A DNA stretch of 32,270 nucleotides from Frankiales bacterium (GCA_025465155.1 JAODNJ010000458.1:1-32270); one strand, 5' to 3'; positions 8,010-15,907 are shown, numbered from the stretch's first letter. Numbers and translations: made by a program. Notes: generated by a model from the sequence alone, not told the origin.

Positions 8010-10274
8010 CTACGAGAGGGCGGCCCGCTCCTCGTCCTCGTCCACCAGCGCCACCGAGGTGATCCGGTGGACGGCGAAGGTGCGGTTCTCACCGCGCCGC
8101 TCGTCGTATCCCTGGAGGAATCCCCCGACCAGCGACACCGGCCGGACCATGCGCTGGCTGCCCGAGCCCTGGTTGTCCACGTAGCCCAGCCACACCGGCG
8201 TCCCCTCGCGGACCGCCCGGGAGAGCAGCTCGAGGGTGCCGGCAGTGGTCACGCCGGGCACCTGGCGGACCGCCTCGGTGCGGCGCGCGGAGAGCGCGGC
8301 GTCGCCGGCCCGGATCTCGCGCACGGTGGCCGCCAGCTGGTCGGGGGAGAGCCGGCGGGGGACCGGCGACGGCTCGGATCCGGTCCGCCGTCCCATGGCC
8401 CGGGGCCGGACAGGGGGACGGGTCAGGACGGCGCCGCCCGGCGACTCCCCGGCGGGGGCGTAGCCGGCGTCGCGCAGCACCCGGAGGACCTCGTCGGCGG
8501 GCAAGGGACTGATCAGGACGCCGGGGGCCAGCCGGCGCAGCTCCGCCGCCTCGCTGCGTCGGTCGCCCAGGACCGAGGACAGCAGCCCGTGGTCGTCCGA
8601 GCGGACGTAGCACTCGATCGCGCCCACCCGCAGCCGGCCGTGCTGGCGGGCGACGTCGTCCACCAGGTAGTCCAGTGCTTGCGGCACCGGTGTGCGGGAC
8701 GCGCGGGCGAAGAAGTCGTGCAGGTCCGCCGCCGACCAGCCGGTGTCCAGCGCGCGACGCACGGATGCCTCGGACACGCGGTAGACCGTCGCCCCGCCGG
8801 AGGACTCGACGTCGGCGACGACGGCGAGGGTGTCGGCGAGGTCGGCCACGAGCGGCCCGGGGGCGACCAGCGAGAGGTCGGGCTGCGCCAGCACGTGGTC
8901 GACGGGGTCGGGGAGCAGCCCCCGCATGCCGTCGGCGGCGCCGTCCTCCCCGGTTGCGAGCAGGCCGCGGCCGGCGGTCGAGAGGACGCCGCCGACCGTG
9001 ACGCCGAGACGCCCGGCCTCGGTCAGCACGTCGGGGACCGGCGCCAGCCGGTCGGCCCTCCGCGGCGTCCGCCAGCGCAGCACCGACACCAGGTCGTCCG
9101 GCGAGGGGCCGGCGCCGCGGGGGTACTCGGCGAGGGTGGTCAGCGCCGACCGGCGGATGGCCGGGGCGGTGTGCCGCACGAGGTCGGGGGAGAGGGCGTT
9201 GACCGCCTTGCCCGCCACGTCGCGCTGACCCACCAGGGACGGCAGCCGCACGCTGTCGAGCCATCCCGCGGCGAGGACCGCCCAGCGGTCGGGAAGCTCC
9301 TGCTCGCGCCAGATGTCGTACGCCCGCGTCGGCAGCCACTCGTCGCGGTGCGGGCCGCCGACGTCGAGCAGGCCGGCCGCGAACGCCAGCTCGAGCAGCC
9401 AGCCGACCCCGGGCTCGGTCACGTGCACCGACCGCGCCAGCCTCTTCTGGTCGCGTACCCCGATGCCGCCGCTGCGCAGCAGGCCGGCGGGCTCGTCCTC
9501 CAGCGCGGTGAGCAGCTCGCCGACCCGGCCGACGATGTCCAGGGCCGCCCCCGCCGCCTGCCGGTCGACCGTCGCGGGGTCCCGCCCGGTGACGCCCGGG
9601 TCGGGCCGCAGGCGCGGCGGCCCGTAGGGACGGTCGCCGCGCAGCAGCAGTCCGATCTCCCGCGGCAGCTCGACGTTCAGCGCGTCGATGCGGGCCAGCA
9701 GTCCGCGCTGGAGCAGCCGGCGCGCAGGGCTCGCCGCGCCGTCGGCCGGGGTGTCCGGCAGGTGCCCGACCGGGCGGTCGGCAGCCAACCGCTCGAGTAC
9801 CGCCCGCTCCTCGGGTGGCAGCTCGGCGAGCACGGCGCGGAGGTCGGACGGCAGCGAGAGCCGCAACTCCACGGCGGGGCGGCCGAGCCCTGCCGGGTGG
9901 CGGACGGCGCGGCGCACGGGATCGGGGGCGTGCAGGACGTCGTCGCCCCACAGCAGTGCCCGCGCGGTGAGGGTCCGGATGCCCGCGTCGACGACGTCCT
10001 CGGGGAGCTCGGTGAGCCGGGCAGGGATCTCCTCTGCCGGCAGCCCGTCGGTGCGGGTGAGGAGCACGACGTCGAGCACCTGCAGCGTCGCGGCGTCCAG
10101 CTCGTCCAGTGCCCGGTCCACCGACACGGGCACCGCCAGCCGGCTGGCCAGCGCCACGACGTCCGAGGGGGCGGGCCGGCCGACGTCGGGCCGGGCGGCC
10201 AGGAGCGCGCTCAGTTGCTCGTCGCTGCGGGAACGCAGCCAGGCGGCGAACGTCGCGGGGGCCTCGGAAGACAT
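8010..10274 (-). CDS. XPB-associated protein: XPB-N-like domain plus WYL-like C-terminus
   Basis: 754 residues from ATG 10274. Residues 1-440 are helical, winged-helix-like segments opening ATFAAWLRSRSDEQLSALL. Residues about 456-608 align by eye with the N-terminal domain of the neighbouring XPB: shared VxQxD near the start, TVYRV versus HTYRV, then TPVPQAL versus YPVPHAL and HGRLRV versus FGRLTL. Residues about 679-744 look like a WYL domain (LLSRAVREGTPVWLGYVDNQ, RPVSL, RTFAVHRI). There are no helicase motor motifs. Databases usually call this family helicase-associated or helicase C-terminal-domain protein; it sits beside XPB in many actinobacteria. I infer a DNA-repair partner or regulator of XPB. 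No Shine-Dalgarno precedes the ATG; a TAACGT -10 lies seven bases upstream, suggesting a leaderless mRNA. Confidence 0.88.
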   Translation of the reverse strand: MSSEAPATFAAWLRSRSDEQLSALLAARPDVGRPAPSDVVALASRLAVPVSVDRALDELDAATLQVLDVVLLTRTDGLPAEEIPARLTELPEDVVDAGIRTLTARALLWGDDVLHAPDPVRRAVRHPAGLGRPAVELRLSLPSDLRAVLAELPPEERAVLERLAADRPVGHLPDTPADGAASPARRLLQRGLLARIDALNVELPREIGLLLRGDRPYGPPRLRPDPGVTGRDPATVDRQAAGAALDIVGRVGELLTALEDEPAGLLRSGGIGVRDQKRLARSVHVTEPGVGWLLELAFAAGLLDVGGPHRDEWLPTRAYDIWREQELPDRWAVLAAGWLDSVRLPSLVGQRDVAGKAVNALSPDLVRHTAPAIRRSALTTLAEYPRGAGPSPDDLVSVLRWRTPRRADRLAPVPDVLTEAGRLGVTVGGVLSTAGRGLLATGEDGAADGMRGLLPDPVDHVLAQPDLSLVAPGPLVADLADTLAVVADVESSGGATVYRVSEASVRRALDTGWSAADLHDFFARASRTPVPQALDYLVDDVARQHGRLRVGAIECYVRSDDHGLLSSVLGDRRSEAAELRRLAPGVLISPLPADEVLRVLRDAGYAPAGESPGGAVLTRPPVRPRAMGRRTGSEPSPVPRRLSPDQLAATVREIRAGDAALSARRTEAVRQVPGVTTAGTLELLSRAVREGTPVWLGYVDNQGSGSQRMVRPVSLVGGFLQGYDERRGENRTFAVHRITSVALVDEDEERAALS

Positions 10275-10281
10275 CCGGACC

Positions 10282-10287
10282 ACGTTA
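10282..10287 (-). promoter_or_regulatory. -10 element of a probable leaderless promoter (XPB-associated gene)
   Basis: TAACGT on the minus strand fits TAnnnT and ends seven bases before the ATG at 10274, so transcription would begin at or next to the start codon. There is no Shine-Dalgarno and no clear -35. Confidence 0.5.
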
Positions 10288-10371
10288 CGACGCGCTCGTT
10301 GTCGTCGTCGTCGCCGGTTCCGGTGAGGGGTGATGCGGCCCGGGTACCGGACGGGAGAAGATGACCTCGAC

Positions 10372-10389
10372 CTGCACCGCACGGTGCAG
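10372..10389. promoter_or_regulatory. 18-bp palindrome, operator candidate
   Basis: CTGCACCG and CGGTGCAG form perfect 8-bp arms around CA. The palindrome ends 18 bases before the ATG of the 72-residue protein, in the divergent gap (10275-10407) with the XPB-associated gene. It could be the binding site of a dimeric regulator or a 5' leader hairpin ahead of the ribosome site GGAGGAGA. Confidence 0.5.
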
Positions 10390-10407
10390 CCGCGATCCGG
10401 AGGAGAC

Positions 10408-10626
10408 ATGGCCAAGCGCAAGTCCCGCAACCCGCACCTGGTGGAGCCCACCTGGGGCCAGTCGGTCGACGGCGGTCCGCCGCTGACCGAGCTCACCAGC
10501 GAGGCGGCCGGGCCGCTCTCCCCGTTCGGCGAGGACCACAGTTTCCCGCTGCCGATCGACCGGCTCCGCTACGCCCACCCCACCGACAAGCCCAACCGGG
10601 CCGGCGTGCAGCTGGTGGACGAGTAG
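10408..10626 (+). CDS. 72-residue conserved hypothetical protein
   Basis: ATG 10408 is preceded by GGAGGAG at ideal spacing. The product starts [14 protein letters not shown] and contains [19 protein letters not shown], with no membrane segment or signal peptide. It is small, basic at the N-terminus and probably cytosolic. I recall homologues of about 70-90 residues in other actinobacteria but no function. It lies 22 bases before the acyl-CoA synthetase gene on the same strand, so the two are probably co-transcribed from a promoter near the 10372-10389 palindrome. An ATG at 10330 in frame would add 26 residues that do not look protein-like. Confidence 0.75.
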   Translation: MAKRKSRNPHLVEPTWGQSVDGGPPLTELTSEAAGPLSPFGEDHSFPLPIDRLRYAHPTDKPNRAGVQLVDE

Positions 10627-10648
10627 CGGGCTCGAGGAGACACCGAGC

Positions 10649-12304
10649 ATGACGACACCGGCGCTGCCGTCCTACGCCAGCGGAACGTCCACCGTCCCGC
10701 TCCTCGGCGACACCATCGGGGCCAGCCTGGACCGGACGGCGGCGCGGGTGGGCGAGCACGAGGCCCTGGTCGAGCGGGCCACCGGCCGCCGCTGGACCTA
10801 TCCCGAGCTGGTCGCCGAGGTCGACGCCTGCGCCCTCGGCTTCGACGCGCTCGGTATCGCGAAGGGCGACCGGGTCGGCATCTGGGCGCCGAACTGCGCC
10901 GAGTGGGTGTTCGTCCAGTACGGCACCGCCAAGCTCGGCGCGATCCTGGTCACCATCAATCCGGCCTACCGGACGCACGAGCTGGCCTACGTGCTGAAGC
11001 AGGCGGGGATCTCCGTGCTCGTCGCGGCGCCGGAGTTCAGGACCAGCGACTACCGGGCGATGGTGGCCGAGGTCCGCGGCGACTGCCCGGACCTGCGCGA
11101 GGTCGTGTTCCTCGGCGACCCCGAGTGGGCGCGGCTGATGGCGACCCGCCCGGCGGTCGGCCGTGACCTGCTGGCCGAGCGCGAGACGCAGCTGTCGGCC
11201 GACGACCCGATCAACATCCAGTACACATCGGGCACGACCGGCTTCCCCAAGGGCGCCACGCTCACCCACCACAACCTGCTCAACAACGGGTTCTTCGTGG
11301 CCGAGGGCTGCGGCTACACCGAGAACGACCGGGTGTGCATCCCGGTGCCGTACTACCACTGCTTCGGCATGGGGATGGGCAACCTCGGCTGCACCTCGCA
11401 CGGCGCGACGATGGTCATCCCGGCGCCCGGGTTCGACCCCGCGCTGACTCTGCAGGCGGTTCAGGACGAGCGGTGCACGTCGCTGTACGGCGTCCCCACG
11501 ATGTTCATCGCCGAACTGGCACTGCCCGACTTCGCCGACTACGACCTCTCCAGCTTGCGGACCGGGATCATGGCCGGCTCACCGTGCCCGGTGGAGGTCA
11601 TGAAGCGGGTGGTCGCCGAGATGGGCATGGCCGAGGTCACCATCTGCTACGGGATGACCGAGACCTCGCCGGTCTCGACGCAGACCGGCGCCGACGACGA
11701 CCTCGACCGCCGCACCTCCACCGTGGGCCGGGTGCATCCGCATCTCGAGGTCAAGGTGGTCGATCCGGCGACCGGCCTGACCGTCCCGCGCGGGGAGACC
11801 GGCGAGTTCTGTACGCGGGGCTACTCGGTGATGCTCGGGTACTGGGACGAGCCGGAGAAGACCGCCGAGGTCATTGACGCCGCCCGGTGGATGCACACCG
11901 GCGACCTCGCGGTGATGGACGCCGAGGGCTACCTCAACATCGTCGGCCGGATCAAGGACATGGTGATCCGGGGCGGGGAGAACGTGTACCCGCGGGAGAT
12001 CGAGGAGTTCCTCTACACCCACCCCGACGTCGTGGACGCCCAGGTCATCGGCGTCCCCGACGAGCGTTACGGCGAGGAACTCGTGGCCTGGGTGCGGCTG
12101 CGGCCCGGCGCGGAGCCGCTCACCGCCGAGGCTCTGCGGCAGTTCTGCGCGGGCCGGCTGGCCCATTACAAGGTGCCGCGCTACGTCAAGATCGTCGACG
12201 ACTTCCCGATGACCGTGACCGGAAAGGTCCGGAAGGTCGAGATGCGCGAGGTCTCGGTCGACGAGCTGGGGCTGCAGTCGGCCGCCGCGACGAGAAACGC
12301 CTGA
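10649..12304 (+). CDS. AMP-binding acyl-CoA synthetase (FadD-type)
   Basis: 551 residues, an ANL-superfamily ligase that adenylates a carboxylic (probably fatty) acid and transfers it to CoA. Motifs: P-loop [10 protein letters not shown] (193-202), YGMTE (334-338), TGD (417-419), hinge region [20 protein letters not shown] (433-452), and the catalytic lysine K526 in TVTGKVRK. This is full length for the family. The sequence style ([18 protein letters not shown]) resembles medium-/long-chain fatty-acyl-CoA synthetases such as mycobacterial FadD35-like proteins, but substrate length cannot be read from sequence. ATG 10649 has GAGGAGA upstream. It follows the 72-residue protein gene, and converges with the membrane protein gene at 12336 across a stem-loop. 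A role in beta-oxidation or lipid salvage is an inference. Confidence 0.93.
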   Translation: MTTPALPSYASGTSTVPLLGDTIGASLDRTAARVGEHEALVERATGRRWTYPELVAEVDACALGFDALGIAKGDRVGIWAPNCAEWVFVQYGTAKLGAILVTINPAYRTHELAYVLKQAGISVLVAAPEFRTSDYRAMVAEVRGDCPDLREVVFLGDPEWARLMATRPAVGRDLLAERETQLSADDPINIQYTSGTTGFPKGATLTHHNLLNNGFFVAEGCGYTENDRVCIPVPYYHCFGMGMGNLGCTSHGATMVIPAPGFDPALTLQAVQDERCTSLYGVPTMFIAELALPDFADYDLSSLRTGIMAGSPCPVEVMKRVVAEMGMAEVTICYGMTETSPVSTQTGADDDLDRRTSTVGRVHPHLEVKVVDPATGLTVPRGETGEFCTRGYSVMLGYWDEPEKTAEVIDAARWMHTGDLAVMDAEGYLNIVGRIKDMVIRGGENVYPREIEEFLYTHPDVVDAQVIGVPDERYGEELVAWVRLRPGAEPLTAEALRQFCAGRLAHYKVPRYVKIVDDFPMTVTGKVRKVEMREVSVDELGLQSAAATRNA

Positions 12305-12306
12305 AA

Positions 12307-12321
12307 GCGCGGTTTCCGCGC
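12307..12321 (-). terminator. stem-loop terminator between converging genes
   Basis: GCGCGG and CCGCGC (6 bp, all G/C) flank a 3-base loop. On the minus strand the hairpin is followed by TTTC, so it best fits the end of the membrane protein gene, but it lies 2 bases beyond the acyl-CoA synthetase stop and may act both ways. Confidence 0.55.
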
Positions 12322-12335
12322 CGAGACCGCCACGC

Positions 12336-12662
12336 TCAGACCTTGGACCTGGTCCCGCCGGTGGGCGCGAAGCGGACGATCAGCTTCGACACGAGACTGC
12401 CCGCGACCACCCAGATCACCGCGGCCAGCCCCGCGTTGATGGTCTGGCCGTACTTGGGGTTCGACGAGGTGGCGAACAGGTCCTTGGTGAAGCCGCCGAA
12501 GTCCTCGTAGATGCTCCGGGTGAAGGTGACCAGGCCGTTGTTCGGATTGGCCTCGAAGAGCAGGAAGATCGCGTAGACGAGGATCACCGCGGCGATCGCC
12601 GCGGCCACACCCCGCACGACGGCGGCGACGATCCCCAGGACGCGGGCCACGCTGCTCTGCAT
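12336..12662 (-). CDS. small two-helix membrane protein, conserved hypothetical
   Basis: 108 residues from ATG 12662. There are two hydrophobic segments: about 8-34 (IVAAVVRGVAAAIAAVILVY) and about 77-95 (NAGLAAVIWVVAGSLVSKLI). A polar, aromatic loop containing EDFGGFTKDLF lies between them, probably extracytoplasmic if the basic C-terminus (VRFAPTGGTRSKV) is inside. Similar proteins occur in other high-GC actinobacteria without known function. It is downstream of and on the same strand as the EEP phosphoesterase gene, 50 bases away, and may share its transcript. The frame stays open far upstream, but that portion is a shadow of the EEP gene. The start codon has only a weak ribosome site. Confidence 0.75.
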   Translation of the reverse strand: MQSSVARVLGIVAAVVRGVAAAIAAVILVYAIFLLFEANPNNGLVTFTRSIYEDFGGFTKDLFATSSNPKYGQTINAGLAAVIWVVAGSLVSKLIVRFAPTGGTRSKV

Positions 12663-12712
12663 GCGGTGATCATCCACCCGGGACGGCGGAGGCGCGAGCG
12701 GTCGGCTCGGCC

Positions 12713-13480
12713 TCACGCCACCTCGCAGGACACCACCAGGGCGCGGTGGTCCGACAACGGCAGGCGCACCGCCTCCGCCGGCCCCGCGGCCCGCAGCGGG
12801 CCTCTGACCAGCACGTGGTCCAGCTGGCGGCTCGGGGCCTCGGCCGGGAACGTGGCCGCGCAGGCGATCGGGCGCAGCCCGCTCACGCGGGCAGCCTGCC
12901 GGGTTTCCATGTTGAGGTCGCCGGTCAGCACCAGCGGCTCCCGGGTGCCGGTGAGCGAGCGGACCAGCCGGCGCAACTGCACCGAGCCCCACCCGGGCAC
13001 GAAGGACAGGTGCGTCGTCGCGACCGTCAGCTGCCCGTGCGGGGCGTCCAGGACCGCGGCCACGGCCACGCGCGGCTCCTCCTTGACCACCGCGGCCCGC
13101 CGCTGGTCGCGGAACCACACCGGTACGCGGGTGGGCAGCGTCGGCAGCCGGATCACCCGCCAGGACACCACCGGCAGCCGGGACAGCAGGGCGATGCCGT
13201 AGCTCGCCGATCCCGGTTGCTCGTCACCGGTCGCGGCCATCCAGGTGCCGCCCGGCGTGCCCGACAGGGCGGCGACGAACTGGGAGTCGACCGCTCCCAT
13301 GGCCTCGGCCGCCACCGCCGTCAGGTCCGCCCCCATCGAGCGCGGCTGGTCGCGGTCCACCTCCTGGAGACCGAGGACGTCGGCGTCCAGCCGCTTGACG
13401 GCGGCGGCCAGCCGCTCGACGTCGACCCGGCCGTCGTCGGGGGACCGTCCGTGCAGGATGTTGAACGTCGCGATACGCAC
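12713..13480 (-). CDS. endonuclease/exonuclease/phosphatase family protein
   Basis: 255 residues from GTG 13480, which has GGAGGG just upstream. All core motifs of the EEP fold are present: TFNILHG (N7), LQEVD (catalytic metal-binding E40), TTHLS (H157), LTGDLNM (D188, N190), LDHVLV (D221, H222) and the terminal SDHRALVV (D244, H245). A catalytically competent Mg-dependent phosphoesterase is therefore likely. The substrate could be a nucleic acid, a phosphoinositide-like lipid or another phosphodiester; sequence alone does not say. There is no signal peptide, so it is cytosolic. It diverges from the nucleotidyltransferase gene with a gap of only 42 bases and may be co-transcribed with the small membrane protein gene after it. 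Confidence 0.9.
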   Translation of the reverse strand: MRIATFNILHGRSPDDGRVDVERLAAAVKRLDADVLGLQEVDRDQPRSMGADLTAVAAEAMGAVDSQFVAALSGTPGGTWMAATGDEQPGSASYGIALLSRLPVVSWRVIRLPTLPTRVPVWFRDQRRAAVVKEEPRVAVAAVLDAPHGQLTVATTHLSFVPGWGSVQLRRLVRSLTGTREPLVLTGDLNMETRQAARVSGLRPIACAATFPAEAPSRQLDHVLVRGPLRAAGPAEAVRLPLSDHRALVVSCEVA

Positions 13481-13522
13481 GTCCCTCCTGTTCCCCGGCG
13501 ACGCGCTGGGTAAGGGCCGGTC

Positions 13523-14140
13523 GTGCAGCGATCCGAACCGAGCCGGGGTCCAGGTGACCAGGATCCCCGCGACACCGTCCGTGACCTGCTGAAGCGCACG
13601 GCCGTCGCCCTCAAGCAGTCCGGCGTCCCCTTCGCCCTGTGCGGCGGGTACGCCGCGTGGGTACGGGGGGCGCCCGAGCCCGAGCACGACGCCGACTTCC
13701 TGGTCCCGCAGGCGGAGGCCGAGCGCGTCGCCAAGGCGCTGGCCGACGCCGGCCTGGACGCGCGCGAACCCGCCGAGGACTGGCTGGTCAAGGTGGTCGG
13801 CGAGAGGACGACGGAGGTCTTCGTCGACGTCCTGTGGCGCACCTGCGGCGTTCCGGTCGAGACCGACCTCATCGACCGGTCCGACGTCCTGCCGGTGCTG
13901 TCGGTGCAGATGCCGGTGCTGGGCGCCACCGACATCCTCACCACGAAGCTGATGGCGCTCGACGAGCACTACTGCGACTTCGCGAGGCTGCTGCCGGTGG
14001 CGCGGGCCCTGCGTGAGCAGGTCGACTGGCCGCGGGTGGGTAAGGCCGTCGCGGCCAACGACTTCGCCGTCGTCTTCCTCCAGCTGCTCGACCGGCTGGG
14101 GATCACCGGGACGGAGGTCAGCGGCGCAGTAGCAGGGTGA
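13523..14140 (+). CDS. nucleotidyltransferase family protein
   Basis: 205 residues from GTG 13523. The N-terminal nucleotidyltransferase core shows the helix-turn GG signature (ALCGGYAAWVRG, G41-G42), a metal-binding D-x-D (HDADF, D56 and D58) and a probable third acidic residue D102 in EVFVDVLW. After it, TTKLMALDEHYCDFARLLP resembles the lysine/aspartate helix of minimal nucleotidyltransferases related to the AbiEii-like and DUF6036 groups. It may transfer a nucleotide to a protein or small molecule; the target is unknown. No antitoxin-like partner is adjacent, so a toxin role is not supported. TAAGGG lies six bases before the GTG, an imperfect leaderless -10. The 3' end overlaps the converging DUF202 gene by 23 bases. 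Confidence 0.82.
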   Translation: MQRSEPSRGPGDQDPRDTVRDLLKRTAVALKQSGVPFALCGGYAAWVRGAPEPEHDADFLVPQAEAERVAKALADAGLDAREPAEDWLVKVVGERTTEVFVDVLWRTCGVPVETDLIDRSDVLPVLSVQMPVLGATDILTTKLMALDEHYCDFARLLPVARALREQVDWPRVGKAVAANDFAVVFLQLLDRLGITGTEVSGAVAG

Positions 14141-14468
14141 CGACGACGCCCGTCAGCGCGGCCACCTCCGTCATCAGGACGGCGCCGGTGAGCACCGCGA
14201 CCGGCCGGGGGGCGGAGGCCCCGGCGTCGGCCGCCATGGCACAGCGCACCTGTCGGTAGCGCAGCGGCGCCAGAGCACCCACGGCCGCGAGGCCGAACAG
14301 CGCGACGACGGCCGCCAGGACCACCAGCGCGACCCGGCCGGCGGAGAGGGCGGCGTGGGCCAGCAGGCCGGAGACGGCGAGGACGCCCAGCCCGGTCCGC
14401 TGCCAGGCCAGCGCGGTGCGCTCCGGCTGCGTTCCCTCGGCGGGGCGCGCCTCCTCGGGAACCGTCAC
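14118..14468 (-). CDS. DUF202 family membrane protein, second of a pair
   Basis: 116 residues from GTG 14468. It has the typical DUF202 opening after a short polar leader: [20 protein letters not shown], where the ERT-LAW-R-TGL motif precedes the first membrane helix. Further hydrophobic segments lie at about 46-64 ([20 protein letters not shown]) and 92-113. The start codon overlaps the stop of the preceding DUF202 gene as GTGA, so translation is coupled. The family is found widely in bacteria as small inner-membrane proteins, often in pairs; function unknown. The 3' end overlaps the nucleotidyltransferase gene on the other strand by 23 bases. Confidence 0.85.
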   Translation of the reverse strand: MTVPEEARPAEGTQPERTALAWQRTGLGVLAVSGLLAHAALSAGRVALVVLAAVVALFGLAAVGALAPLRYRQVRCAMAADAGASAPRPVAVLTGAVLMTEVAALTGVVVTLLLRR

Positions 14469-14824
14469 CGGCGGGCGACGTCGATGCCGACCAGCACGGC
14501 GACCAGGACCACCACCAGCGCCAGGCCGGCGGCCACGGCCGGCACCAGGCGGCTGACGGGCAGGGGGCGGCCCGCACGGATGGCCGCCTCGTTGGCGCGC
14601 CACCGGTCGTAGCCGCCCAGCCCCGTGCCGAGGCCCAGGAGCACCAGGGCGAGAGCGGCGGCCGCGCTGCCCCAGCGCACTCCCAGGTCGGGAGCGTAGG
14701 TGGCCACCGCGACACCACCGGCCACGAGCGCGAGGCCGGTGCGCAGCCAGGCCAGGAGGGTTCGCTCGTTCGCCAGGGTGAACCGGTAGTCGGGGTGGCC
14801 GGACGGCGGTTCGGTGGGCGGCAC
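14465..14824 (-). CDS. DUF202 (YidH-like) family membrane protein, first of a pair
   Basis: 119 residues from GTG 14824. It has the diagnostic N-terminus [20 protein letters not shown], followed by three hydrophobic segments (about 28-46, 52-70 and 94-114). It resembles the E. coli YidH/YidG type, whose role is not established. No Shine-Dalgarno fits, because the -10-like TAGCCT ends six bases before the GTG, pointing to a leaderless transcript starting at or next to the codon. It is translationally coupled (GTGA) to the second DUF202 gene. Paired, non-identical DUF202 proteins suggest a heteromeric membrane assembly, which is inference. Confidence 0.87.
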   Translation of the reverse strand: MPPTEPPSGHPDYRFTLANERTLLAWLRTGLALVAGGVAVATYAPDLGVRWGSAAAALALVLLGLGTGLGGYDRWRANEAAIRAGRPLPVSRLVPAVAAGLALVVVLVAVLVGIDVARR

Positions 14825-14830
14825 CCCGCC

Positions 14831-14836
14831 AGGCTA
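14831..14836 (-). promoter_or_regulatory. -10 element of a probable leaderless promoter (DUF202 pair)
   Basis: TAGCCT on the minus strand, six bases before GTG 14824. It mirrors the TAGCCT at 14890 on the other strand. Confidence 0.5.
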
Positions 14837-14889
14837 GGGGGAGCGGCGCCCGGCGGGACGGCGGCGGGCCCGGTCGCGGCGGTGGCGAC

Positions 14890-14895
14890 TAGCCT
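14890..14895 (+). promoter_or_regulatory. -10 candidate for the cold-shock gene
   Basis: TAGCCT fits TAnnnT. A start about seven bases on would give a 5' leader of roughly 70 bases before GTG 14975, consistent with the long leaders of cold-shock mRNAs. No -35 is recognisable. Confidence 0.4.
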
Positions 14896-14974
14896 GGTGG
14901 CCCGGGCGGTCCGCCGTCCGGCCGCCTCCCGGCCCCGCGCCGGGTCCGCCCGCGACCGACCGAGGGATCTCACC

Positions 14975-15370
14975 GTGCCGACCGGCAGAGTCAAGTGGTT
15001 CAACCCCGAGAAGGGGTTCGGCTTCCTGTCCCGCGACGACGGCCCCGACGTCTTCGTGCACAAGGACGCGTTGCCGTCGGGTACCAGCGAGCTCAAGCCC
15101 GGTCAGCGGGTGGAGTTCGGCATCGTCGCCGGCCGCCGTGGCGATCAGGCCCTGCAGGTCCGGATCCTCGATCCGCTGCCCTCGGTCGCGGCCTCGGTGG
15201 CGGCGGCCAGCCGGAAGAAGCCCGATGAGCTGGTCCCGATCATCGAGGACCTGATCAAACTCCTCGACGACATCTCCAACAGCCTGCGCCGCGGGCGGCA
15301 CCCCGACCGGGCCGAGTCGCGCAAGGTCGCGTCGGTACTGCGTGCCGTCGCGACCGACCTCGAGGGCTGA
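14975..15370 (+). CDS. cold-shock domain protein with C-terminal extension
   Basis: 131 residues. The N-terminal OB-fold cold-shock domain (about 2-66) begins [20 protein letters not shown], with RNP1 KGFGFL (13-18) and RNP2 VFVHK (26-30), the nucleic-acid-binding surfaces. A helical tail of about 60 residues ([20 protein letters not shown], then [20 protein letters not shown]) is absent from 67-residue CspA-type proteins. It is typical of the longer actinobacterial form; I recall mycobacterial CspB (Rv0871) at about 135 residues. GTG 14975 has GAGGGA at good spacing; the open frame further upstream is not coding. It probably acts as an RNA/ssDNA chaperone in the cytoplasm. Confidence 0.93.
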   Translation: MPTGRVKWFNPEKGFGFLSRDDGPDVFVHKDALPSGTSELKPGQRVEFGIVAGRRGDQALQVRILDPLPSVAASVAAASRKKPDELVPIIEDLIKLLDDISNSLRRGRHPDRAESRKVASVLRAVATDLEG

Positions 15371-15399
15371 GCCCGTTCTCCGGCCCGTCGGTCAGCCCT
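15363..15399. terminator. stem-loop with both convergent stop codons in its arms
   Basis: AGGGCTGA (15363-15370) and TCAGCCCT (15392-15399) are perfect 8-bp complements across a 21-base loop. The arms contain the TGA of the cold-shock gene and the TGA of the lipoprotein gene. Probable bidirectional terminator. Confidence 0.5.
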
Positions 15400-15907
15400 G
15401 GACGGCCCCGGACGACGGCGCGGCGGGCATCGCCGTCGACGTGCCCGCGGTGCCGGCGCGGATCACGCCGATCGGCCATGCCCCCGAGAGGTTCGAGCAC
15501 TGCGGGGCCTTGTCCTCGACGACGACGAGGTAGAACGCCTGCGGTACGACGTCGGACGTGGTGATCCCGTTGTAGACGGCCTTGCCCTTGTCGACCCGCA
15601 CGGTCCCGATCGGGCCCTCGAAGTGCTGGTCGAAGACCTGCACCGACCAGCCCTGCGCGGCGACGGCGTCGGGGACGGTGAAGGTCATCCGGGTGGCCGG
15701 CGCGGCCGTGACCACCGGCGCCCGGACGTCGTAGCGGTGTCCGGTGCCGTTCACGCAGTACTGCGTGGGATCCAGCGAGATCTGGTCGGCGCCGACGAGG
15801 ACGCGCACCTGCGGCGGCGCCGGAGCCGCGCGCGTGCAGCTCGCGGCCGCGAGGGCGAGCGCCAGCACCGCGGCGGCCTTCCTGGGGGTTCCCGCCGCGC
15901 GTCTCAC
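15392..15907 (-). CDS. DUF2771-type secreted lipoprotein
   Basis: 171 residues from GTG 15907, which overlaps the stop of the MFS gene as GTGA. The N-terminus is a lipoprotein signal: basic VRRAAGTPRK, hydrophobic AAAVLALALAAAS, then Cys24 in a lipobox (AASC), so the mature protein would be lipid-anchored outside the cell. The mature part has CVNGTGHRYDVRAP and an Ig-like beta pattern (TRMTFTVPDAVAAQGWSVQV), with two further cysteines (one in TQYCVNG, one in APQCSNL) that may form a disulfide. It matches the actinobacterial DUF2771 family as I remember it (cf. Rv0875c), of unknown function. Coupling to the MFS gene implies a shared job at the envelope. Confidence 0.82.
   Translation of the reverse strand: MRRAAGTPRKAAAVLALALAAASCTRAAPAPPQVRVLVGADQISLDPTQYCVNGTGHRYDVRAPVVTAAPATRMTFTVPDAVAAQGWSVQVFDQHFEGPIGTVRVDKGKAVYNGITTSDVVPQAFYLVVVEDKAPQCSNLSGAWPIGVIRAGTAGTSTAMPAAPSSGAVQG

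Noticed and set aside
6022-8184. Long plus-strand open frame opposite XPB
   Set aside because: Low-complexity His/Asp/Gly-rich translation with no motifs; it is the antisense shadow of the XPB helicase.
10292-10313. GTC/TCG trinucleotide run as a functional repeat
   Set aside because: Only about four units; likely chance in GC-rich DNA.
13523-14140. Toxin-antitoxin or abortive-infection nucleotidyltransferase
   Set aside because: No antitoxin partner, no mobile-element context, and GC-rich codon use like its neighbours.
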